64,000 bases of DNA from Aralia elata (lineage: Eukaryota > Streptophyta > Magnoliopsida > Apiales > Araliaceae): the NCBI GenBank assembly GCA_034770075.1, contig JAVJAP010000106.1:868001-932000 (forward strand), written 5' to 3'. Positions 56,517 through 64,000 of this stretch are shown here, piece after piece. Position 1 is the stretch's first letter. Each line of letters begins with the position of its first letter. The notes below the pieces were generated by a model. That model ran no database searches. It saw only the letters and a program-made list of their open reading frames with translations, and had not been told where the DNA came from. The translations under genes and the position numbers were made by a program.

Positions 56517-57345
56517 ATGTCAAACTCACTATCACTACGTAGCATACTTGATGCTAACAAACTGACCGGACCGAATTACACAGACTGGTTAAGGAATCTG
56601 AGAATTGTTCCACTGCTGAAAAGATTTCTTATGTCCTAAATTTGCATGTCCCTGCAAATGTTGCAGAAACAACCTCTAAGGAAGAGATTGCTACTTTCAG
56701 AAAGTGGCAAGATGATGCAATATTGGCTCAATGCATCATGCTCGCATCCATGAGTAACGAGCTTCAGCATCAACATGAAACTATAGATGTTCCTACTATA
56801 TTGTTGCACCTCAAAGAGTTGTATGGTGAGCAAAATAGGACTGCTATATATCAGATATCTAAGTAGCTCTTCCGATCTCAGATGACCGAGAGCACTACCG
56901 TTGAGACACATGTCCTAAAGATAATCAATCTAATTGAAGTGGACAACTAAGGTTCGTAATAGATGTGGAGTTAAGTCAAGATTTGATCTTGCAGTCACTC
57001 CTAAACACCTTCTCACAATTTGTTGTGAATTTTCACATGAATAAGTTGGACGTCAGCTTGCCTGAGTTACTTAACATGCTGAAAACTGCTGAAGGTCACT
57101 TCTCATCCAACAAGAACCAAGTCTTACTAGTGGATGATTCTTCTAAGAAAAAGAAGAGGCTCAAGGTATCTTCTGAAAAGAAGAAAAAGAAGAAGGCTAA
57201 GGCCAATATGAAAGGAAAGGATAATAAGAAAGCTAATCCTGATAGCAAAGGAATATGCTACCATTGCAATAAGTCGGGACACTAGAAGAGGAACAGCAAG
57301 CAATATTTTGCGGACCAAAAGAAGCTTGGAGAAGCTTCAACTTTC
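56517..57345 (+). pseudogene. gag: Copia-B gag
   Basis: Starts MSNSLSLRSILDANKLTG and NYTDWLRNLRI. A frameshift lies near 56612; then a frame (56642-56866) with KEEIATFRKWQDDAILAQCI and LASMSNELQHQHETIDV and LKELYGEQN, a stop at 56864, and FHMNKLDVSLPELLNMLKTA from 57030. The lysine-rich tract and zinc knuckle CYHCNKSGH-TAG-KRN follow. The last knuckle Cys is Ser here (KRNS). Confidence 0.87.
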
Positions 57346-57588
57346 GATCTAGGTTTGTTTATAATTGAAATTAATTTTTCTAAAAGTCAAAATTATACTT
57401 GGGTATTGGATACCGGCTGTGGTTCTCACATATTTAACAATATGCAGGGACTAAGCAGAAGTAGAAAGCTGAATAAGGCTGAAGTCGTCCTACGAGTGGG
57501 AAATAGAGCAAAAGTTACTATATTAGCTGTAGGAACTTATTGTTTAGCACTGCCTACGGGCAAGTCCATTAGTTTAAATAATTGTTAT
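57346..57588 (+). pseudogene. Copia-B protease, truncated
   Basis: WVLDTGCGSHIFNN carries the D-T-G active site, then GLSRSRKLNKAEVVLRVGN and LALPTGKSISLNNCY. It is cut at 57588 by a Tekay-type LTR. Confidence 0.83.
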
Positions 57589-58209
57589 TGTGATGCCCCC
57601 AAATTCTCTACACTCCCTGTAGCAGATTTGGAGCTCACGTTAAACTATTCAACTATAAACATTCCATAATATATGACTTCTATCTATCCAAGGTTCACGG
57701 TATCCCATAACAGATAATAGTTATGGCCAGAATGTTAACTGTGTTGGATACCCTCACTTGGATGTATAGATTCATATCTTATGAATATCTCTTTCATATC
57801 GATATTCCATATCTATCCGACATTCACAGTATTAACGATAAGATAGTTCTTAGAACTGAGGGACGCATTTCGATAAAGGTGGCACCTTACCAGTGCTCAT
57901 TAAGTGTAACCTCAGTGCTTACAAAACTCCTAGAACCATTTAAATACCCTAATTCAGATGTAAAGTTCATAGGGATACTGTATTAGATCAAATGCTACTT
58001 TCTAACTTAGCTAAGAATATAAATACAATGCAAGAGATGTAATAAAAGATGATATATATTTCATAAGCTTAAATTTGATTACAACATTCTCAGTACTATG
58101 TCTTTATTACAACAAAAGTCTTACAAGACTTGAAATTATTCAAAACAGTAAGATAAAACTAATTAACATGGCCTTTTCCCTTGTCTGTCCCTGAAGTTCC
58201 AGGATTACC
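57589..58209 (-). repeat. Tekay-type LTR fragment (minus)
   Basis: The plus strand begins TGTGATGCCCCCAAATT, the reverse of the LTR end GGGGGCATCACA seen at 62267. Its right part (58150-58209) is the reverse of the conserved Lys-rich block, and the fragment stops where the plus-strand element begins at 58210. An 87-residue open frame at 57723-57986 is not considered a gene. Confidence 0.75.
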
Positions 58210-59254
58210 TGTAATGTCCAGGAATTTTTCAAACATTGTGTTAATTTATTCTTGTTATATATGAAATTCGTTTTATTTAATTTCTACGAATTTAATTGGA
58301 TCCATGTAGGTAATTATCTAAATACGTGGTCCAATAATTGTCTTGGCATAAAAAGGGGCTCACTAATAGTTGGAATAAGTTAGTGAGTTAATCCTAAGAA
58401 CTTAATTGCAAGAAAATTGGGAGGAAGATTAATAATTAAGCTCATCTTATCATTTTCGGATTAAATAATTTAAATGAAGAATTATGGCTTAAATAAACAT
58501 TTTAATGATTAATCAATTGGTTTAGTTCTTTAATTTAAAATATTAGAGATACAAGGTGGACAAATTTCATTGGGTCATTTTTTTTATTAATTATTAGACT
58601 GGCCCATTTCGTCCCTTTCATTTTATTTGTATTGGGCCAACCTCCTTTCCTGATTGGGTTAAGCAAGTGGGCTGGTCAAAATAGGTAAATTGGGTCATGT
58701 TCTTTTATTTTGGTTCAAATCGGCCCAACCCTATTGGGTTGAGCCCAAACTCTAAACCAGCCGGGTTGAGCCAAGCAAAACGGGTCGATCCGTTTCTAAA
58801 TAAATTGGGGAAAAACCCAATTGGCCAAACAATTGAGGACAACCGGCAAGTCAGTTGAGAACAGAGCTGGATTTCAAATCAACCAAGAAATCGGTTTGGG
58901 ATAGTTGCAGCAAAACAAGTAGGGATTGCAGAACCTAAGAGTCCAAGCCCTTAAACGGACGGAACAAGGGAAAAGGGGGGGGGAGGGGTCGCGTCAGGTC
59001 AGGCGCCGGCGATAACACGAGGCAATCGATTGTTGGACTGGGAAAGGGCCTAGCGACCGGCGGTTCAAGGACTCAAGGCGGACAACCAAGTGGCCGGCGA
59101 TTGGACCGGTAGGGAAAAACGCACGGCTCGAGGGTGCCGGCTGAACAGCTGGGATCGGACGGGTGTCGACTTAGACCCTTGACAGCCACATCCTCCTACC
59201 GTTGGTTATTACCTCGATCAATTGGGGGTATTACCCAACAATTGGATAAATTTC

Positions 59255-59267
59255 CTCTATAAAATGG
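59255..59267 (+). promoter_or_regulatory. TATA box of the plus Tekay-like LTR
   Basis: CTCTATAAAATGG, about 85 bp after the GC-rich patch. It looks like a strong plant TATA box. Confidence 0.55.
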
Positions 59268-60079
59268 GGACCGAACCCTAGCCAAGCTGCCGATTCCCTT
59301 CGTTCTTGTAAGTCCCAATTTTTTTTTGAAAGAGAGAGAGAGCCAGGGGAAGTCAGACGCTCGGTGGTGAATGTTCGGCGTGATTGAATACTTTGGGCGA
59401 AGGAGGAGGACCGCCAACCGATCAAACCCAAGGTATCAAAAAGGGGTCAATTGACTGTTAGGGTTTGTTAATTTAAGTTACACACTGTATGTAGTATTGT
59501 AACTGTTTTGGTATGAAACTCAGACGTTGTATTACAATTGTTGGGTTTAAAAACCTGGTATTGGATTGTGTTAATTTCATTTGGGTTTGATTTGAGAAAT
59601 CTAGTATTGTGCTGCTCGATTTCATTGGGATTGAACTAATATCATGTTTTTGTGAAACTCTGGAATAGACGAACCTTAAGGTTCTGTCAGTGCGATTTGT
59701 CCTGAGAATAAACTAGCAATTTGTTTTAGGATGCATAGCATATATATTTGTTGTAATGCCAGGACCAAAGTGAGTGTCATTTTGGGTTGTTGTTCTTTTG
59801 TGTTCTCCCTTCTGTGCTGGGTATACGTTTCTGGGTATTGTAATTGAAGTGAAACTTTCCTTATATTGGATTTAATTACTTGTTGAGTTTGGGTTAACTG
59901 CTCTATCAATAACAGTGTTGGGTAATAATTTTGTTAGTGAAACGAAATTAGCTGGGATTTGATATCAGTTGGTTATAATATTGATTTTGGGCAGGAAAGA
60001 ATAAACATATGATTCCAATAATATCATGTAGTAATTGTATTAATTTGGTTGTGCAATTCAATAGAATCAACTATTGATT

Positions 60080-60960
60080 AATTAACTTAAGTTAATAATG
60101 CATTTGCAAACTAATTAGTATTATGTTAATAAATAAAATTAATAAAGAAATTATTTGTTATTAATAGATAATAGATAAAGATAATAAGGTAATTATTTCT
60201 AATAACAAATAAAGATAATAAATATTTAATTATTATTTAACTAACCTTAAATAATAATTGGGTATGAGTAAATTAATTATTGTTATAGGTAAGGATAATA
60301 CATATTTAATTATTATTAATAATAATTAAATATGAGTAAAGTTAAATAAATAATTATTTATTATTTATCAATAAATAATAAATAAAGATAATAAATATTT
60401 AATTATTATTTTAAATAATAATTAAGTATAAATAAAGTTAATAATTTAATTATTTATTATTTATCCTTAAATAATAAATAAAGTGAATAAATAGTTGATT
60501 ATTACTTAATTACTATTAAATAATAATCAAGTATGAATTAGGTTAATAATTTGATTATTTATCAATAAGTGATAAATAAAGATAACAAATATTCAATAAA
60601 ATAATTATTTATTATTTATCAATAAATAATAAATAAAGATAATAAATATTTAACTATTATTTAAGTAATATTTAATAATAATTAAGCATGAATAAGTTAA
60701 TGAAATAATCATTTATTATCTATCACTAAATAATAAATAAAGATAATAAATAATAATAATTAGGTTAATACATTAAGTATTTAATTAATGCTGAATAAGT
60801 AACAAGGTTAATAATTACTCAATTACCCCTAAGGTAAATAGTAATTAAGCGTAATAAAATTTAATAAGTGATCAACTAATATCTAATTGCTGTTAAACCA
60901 TAATAAATTTATTATTTATTTTCATAAATAATAAATAAGGATTGTTAAACCATATTCAGA
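60080..60960. repeat. AT-rich repetitive stretch in the Tekay-like LTR
   Basis: Many imperfect copies of words such as AATAAATAAAGATAATAAAT, often next to their own reverse complement (ATTTATTATTTATC). It looks like locally expanded low-complexity sequence. Confidence 0.6.
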
Positions 60961-62270
60961 GACAGATAAGGGAAATAAATCTGAGAAATCAAATAATAGT
61001 AATCCTGATTAGCTACCATCATTTTAATAGCTAAAGATTATTAATTAATTTCTGTTTAGCTAATGTTAAATAGTAATTAAATGTAGATGGTGAATTTTAC
61101 CTGCTAAGTAAATGGTATAGTGAGGGGTGCCAATATACAACTATTAATTGATAAATCGACTTTACCCAATGATAGGTCACTCAAGATCAATTAATTAAAG
61201 CTAAGTTTATCTGTAGCTGAGCAAACAGGCAAGTTCCCTAACTTCATTCTTTTAGTATATTGAATGCAAGTTCTATCTTACCCAATTTTTACATTGAGCA
61301 ATATTTCTAAACCTTATGCATTATTTTTAATTCGTGCAAAAGGTATATATTATTGTAAGTTATTCTTTAAGCTTGAATCTTATCTCCAAGCATGCTTTAA
61401 GTGGTCTAATTACTTTTAAAATTATTCCACATCTATGTATTCATTGGCATTCGCACTTGTGCATTTGAATTCGTATAATTATTTAAGTTCTGAAATTCAC
61501 GAACTATTCATGATTAAGTCTGAACCCTTGTCTCGGTCAGGCACGTATGTAAGAATTTATAAAAGCTATCCGAACCAATCAATGGTAAAGATTCTTAGAC
61601 TGAATGAACACCCCTTTTATTATAGGGGAGTACCCCATGTACCGTAAATAAGGTACAAATAGCAGAGTTAAATGTTATGCATACACATAGCGTACGCGAG
61701 GCTGATCCCCTCAAGTACTTATTCTGTAGCCAGTAACCAGAGGGTCAACTAGCTATTGACTCCTTTGAAAGTTATCGTTCAAAGTCTACTTGACTATCAA
61801 TTGTTCTAAAAGCATTTATTATTATTGCTTCTGATAATTCTATTGTTGAAAACTCTTTCTATACCCCTTTCATCATGATATATCCTTATTGTTGTACTTT
61901 AAACTTGTTGAGCAAACTCGTTGCTCATCCTTGCTATATCATGACTTCATTGCAGCTAAACCCGAGACGTCAGGGAAGAACAAAGGGAAAGAAAAGATGA
62001 AGTGATAGACTTCATGTAGCAGATTCTAAATTTAGGTGTAGTTAATTACTGTTAATGTAATTTAAACCCTGACATTTATTTAGGGTATGGATTTGTGTAA
62101 GTGTTTAAGGTTATTGTATTCTGGGACTAGTAACACCTTCGAAATGAACAACGTATGTTTATTATATTCCGCATTTTAGTTACCATATGTTGTTAGAGGT
62201 GAATGTTTGTATTGGATCGTGATGACCGAATCCGGATATTTGGAGACCCGAATTTGGGGGCATCACAGGT

Positions 62271-62282
62271 TGGTATCAGAGC
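62271..62282 (+). other. Primer-binding site of the plus Tekay-like element
   Basis: TGGTATCAGAGC, three bases after the LTR end. Methionine-tRNA type. Confidence 0.88.
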
Positions 62283-62515
62283 TGTAGGTTATAAACTTTA
62301 GGATCGCAAAACCTAGGTTATGACCTTAGTTTTTTTAAACTCGTATTGAGTATGTTAGGATTCGAATCAGGGAAATTCGAGTAATAGCCTGGTCTGGGGG
62401 TGGATTGTGGAAATCTGCCAAGCCGAGTCGTACATGATAAAATATCTTTTCATTTTATCAATGAATGTATTTTATTATGATACTGATATTTGTTATCTCT
62501 GTCTGTGGTTGTAGG

Positions 62516-63346
62516 ATGGCTGACAGGGCAGGGACTAGTGGGACCCGGGATGAGGAGATATTCATAGATATCCCAGTGGTTGCTGAGCAGCTGGTGGGGT
62601 ATGCTCCTATTGCCCCAGGGGTACCGCTAGAGGAGTCCGAGCCAGAGGAGGACTACCAGAGGGAGCTATCAGAGCCGGTGGTAGGTAGAGTTATGAGGTC
62701 TGGCAGTCAGGACCCAGATGATGAGGAGGAGGACCCCGAGACCGAGGGAGAGGAGCCACCTGCTTACATGGATGGCATGGGTTCCAAGGCCGATGATATT
62801 ATAGAGGGACTGACCAGCAGGAATGAGGAACTGGAGGGCCGGGTAGCTCATCTGGAGGAGCAGAACCAGACCCACCAGATCAGAGAGGACCAGTATAGAG
62901 ACCTGGCCTATCAGCTCGATCATGACCTGGGAGTAGCGAAGATGCAGCTGCAGGGATACGAGTCCTCAGCGCAGCAGATCGGACCACTGCTACATCAGCT
63001 TGTGGCCCGGAACGCCGAGCTGAGAGAGAGGCTGGAGCAGAGGGATCTGCAGATCGCCTACCTGAAGGCGAAGCAGGAGGCCATGAGGTTTGAGGCTGGG
63101 CTGGAGGTGTCTGCAAGGATGCATGTCAGAGAGGCCTGGGCCAGGGAGGCCAGGAGGGTTGATCAGTTAGAGGACCAGTTGGAGGCCAGGGCAGTGAGGA
63201 TAGAGACCCTAGGATATGCCTTAGACGCAGCCTACAAGAGGCCCCGGACTGAGGTAGGGGAGTCTAGCCGCTCTGTTCGTCGCAGGGTAGGGGATGGAGC
63301 ATTCTCTTCTGGTCAGCAGGCACGGATCCGTCACGATGTGCAGTGA
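62516..63346 (+). CDS. Extra coiled-coil ORF between LTR and gag of the Tekay-like element
   Basis: 276 residues from ATG 62516; an upstream ATG at 62465 in the same frame adds 17 hydrophobic residues, but the homologous ORF in the other element starts at the equivalent of 62516 (MADRAG versus MAELGE). Residues 1-85 are acidic, with EQLVGYAPIAPG and GRVMRSGSQDPDDEEED. Residues about 95-235 are heptad-like (RNEELEGRVAHLEEQNQTHQ, LVARNAELRERLEQRDLQ, EDQLEARAVRIETLGYALD). The tail is basic (SSRSVRRRVGDG). TTGTAG directly upstream resembles a splice acceptor. The ORF is intact here. I know no domain match. Confidence 0.72.
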   Translation: MADRAGTSGTRDEEIFIDIPVVAEQLVGYAPIAPGVPLEESEPEEDYQRELSEPVVGRVMRSGSQDPDDEEEDPETEGEEPPAYMDGMGSKADDIIEGLTSRNEELEGRVAHLEEQNQTHQIREDQYRDLAYQLDHDLGVAKMQLQGYESSAQQIGPLLHQLVARNAELRERLEQRDLQIAYLKAKQEAMRFEAGLEVSARMHVREAWAREARRVDQLEDQLEARAVRIETLGYALDAAYKRPRTEVGESSRSVRRRVGDGAFSSGQQARIRHDVQ

Positions 63347-63741
63347 CTTGATAGAGCAGTTGATTTGTCTTTAGTGCAGTCAGTCCCACTTTTTGTTATA
63401 TTAGGGACGTATTCATGTTGTCTTGTGAAACTTTATATTTGTATTTAGGTTTGGGGTAGCAGTTAAACCCCAACTTTTGTAGTCTTGATGGGTGAAGGGT
63501 TAGGATTCCCCACTTTTGTCTCAGGGGGAATGATGGGTAGGGCATGTAGTGGCGCATTTATAGAAGTATGCCACAGGTTTAGTCTTTGTAACAAACAGTG
63601 GTATATCAATATAAATGCAGATGTTTCATTTAAATCAAATGTGTTTGATAGATGTTTCTACCCTTGATTGCTGATTTTTATGACATATTGTGTAAAATAT
63701 AAAACTATAGGTAAAAGTCAGCGGATTTCCCTTATCCAATC
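63347..63741 (+). other. Spacer with three hairpins between the coiled-coil ORF and gag
   Basis: Hairpins: GTCCC 63383/GGGAC 63404; TTGGGG near 63451/CCCCAA near 63468; ATTCCCC 63505/GGGGAAT 63525. The first and third share CCCACTTTT on the left arm and loop. The minus-strand element has equivalents at 21986 and 22107. No gene. Confidence 0.55.
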
Positions 63742-64000
63742 ATGCCGCCAAAAGGGACGACCACGTAACCGACAGGTTGAAGAGTCAGAGAGTGAGGTTG
63801 GAAATCAATCCAATCCAATGAGGATGTTCGCAGAAATGCTGGCAGAAGCTATGCAATCAAGACCGCCACCTGGAGGGACCCAAGCAACAGCCGAGCCAGT
63901 GCATCATCTGGCAAATTTTAAAGATTTCAAAATGGTTGGACCACCCGAGTTCAAGGTAACTCTTAACCCAATCGAAGCGCAGACCTGGATAGAGGAGATT
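63742..64000 (+). pseudogene. gag: Tekay-like Gag, 5' part, runs off window
   Basis: ATG at 63742 gives MPPK and then shifts by one base near 63752; the continuing frame has EESESEVGNQSNPMRMFAEM, LAEAMQSRPPPGG, HHLANFKDFKMVGPPEFK and PIEAQTWIEEI to the window end. It is homologous to 21767-20809. Confidence 0.82.

Larger units (their letters stand above)
55684..57588 (+). mobile_element. Copia-B fragment: leader, gag and protease
   Basis: Same family as copia-A. The leader (from TGCTGATCAAGG, as at 12290), gag and part of protease are present. The left end is cut by the minus copia LTR and the right end by a Tekay-type LTR at 57589. The gag is uninterrupted by the solo LTR seen in copia-A. 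Confidence 0.87.
58210..62267 (+). repeat. Tekay-like 5' LTR, 4058 bp
   Basis: Starts TGTAATGTCCAGG and ends AATTTGGGGGCATCACA, followed by the primer site. It contains a G-rich run (58968-58988), a GC-rich patch (58981-59170), a TATA box (59255-59267), an AT-rich repetitive stretch (60080-60960), GCAAGTT words (61229, 61266) and the conserved block 61903-62008. No credible gene is inside. Confidence 0.8.
58210..64000 (+). mobile_element. Tekay/Del-like chromovirus (plus), runs off window
   Basis: 5' LTR 58210-62267, methionine-tRNA primer site, coiled-coil ORF and gag start. Same architecture as the minus-strand element at 20809-50917. It inserted in a minus-strand LTR of its own kind. Protease and RT are beyond the window. 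Confidence 0.85.

Noticed and set aside
57723..57986. 87-residue plus-strand frame
   Set aside because: It lies in a reversed LTR fragment and has no counterpart in related LTRs.
59196..59431. Minus-strand frames near the Tekay-like TATA box
   Set aside because: They run against the element's transcription and overlap its promoter.

Overview
This window is plant nuclear DNA, most likely from a eudicot, and consists almost entirely of nested LTR retrotransposons. I found no host gene, rRNA, tRNA gene or CRISPR array. The evidence is plant-type element lineages (Tat/Ogre, Athila, a Tekay/Del-like chromovirus and one Ty1/copia family), tRNA-type primer-binding sites, polypurine tracts, 5-bp target duplications and AT-rich flanks. 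Almost every coding region is broken by frameshifts or stop codons. The setting looks like heterochromatin; the species cannot be named from the sequence.

Layout from left to right. (1) 1-11044: a minus-strand Tat/Ogre-type element with LTR 8897-11044, gag, protease plus G-patch, an in-frame 150-nt intron, RT, two RNase H domains, integrase, and an antisense ORF at 107-1219. Its other LTR is outside the window. (2) 11045-20808: a plus-strand copia element (copia-A). Its 5' LTR was hit by the Tat element, and its gag is split by a solo LTR of its own family (13474-15296, target duplication gatgc). (3) 20809-50917: a minus-strand Tekay-like element. Copia-A is inserted in its gag, and its 5' LTR is split by two Athila elements: Athila-1 (26121-38725, target duplication atagg) and Athila-2 (38877-50547). 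(4) 50918-55683: leader and LTR of a minus-strand copia element that holds a Tekay-type solo LTR (52479-55198). (5) 55684-57588: gag and protease fragment of a plus-strand copia element (copia-B). (6) 57589-58209: a minus-strand Tekay-type LTR fragment. (7) 58210 to the window end: a plus-strand Tekay-like element with a 4.06-kb LTR, a coiled-coil ORF ahead of gag, and the start of gag.

How the parts work together. Each element encodes its own copying machinery: Gag particle, protease, RT/RNase H and integrase. The LTRs carry TATA-type promoters, and a tRNA primes at the site next to the 5' LTR. Both Athila elements carry a second sense ORF downstream of pol. The Tekay-like elements carry a coiled-coil ORF upstream of gag, and the Tat element an antisense ORF.

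The most unusual signal is a GC-rich near-palindrome, GCGCGGCCGCGCC. It occurs in pairs whose starts lie 32 bp apart, with unrelated 19-bp linkers. It appears in a copia leader, both LTRs of Athila-2, the Athila-2 Gag-protease linker and the Athila-2 ORF2 leader; a related motif with the same 32-bp step lies in a Tekay-type LTR. Other items worth checking are two noncoding RNA-like elements shared by the two Athila families, hairpins between the extra ORF and gag of the Tekay-like elements, a short Lys-rich coding block kept in four Tekay LTRs, and a 51-bp inverted repeat that brackets the Tat primer-binding site.
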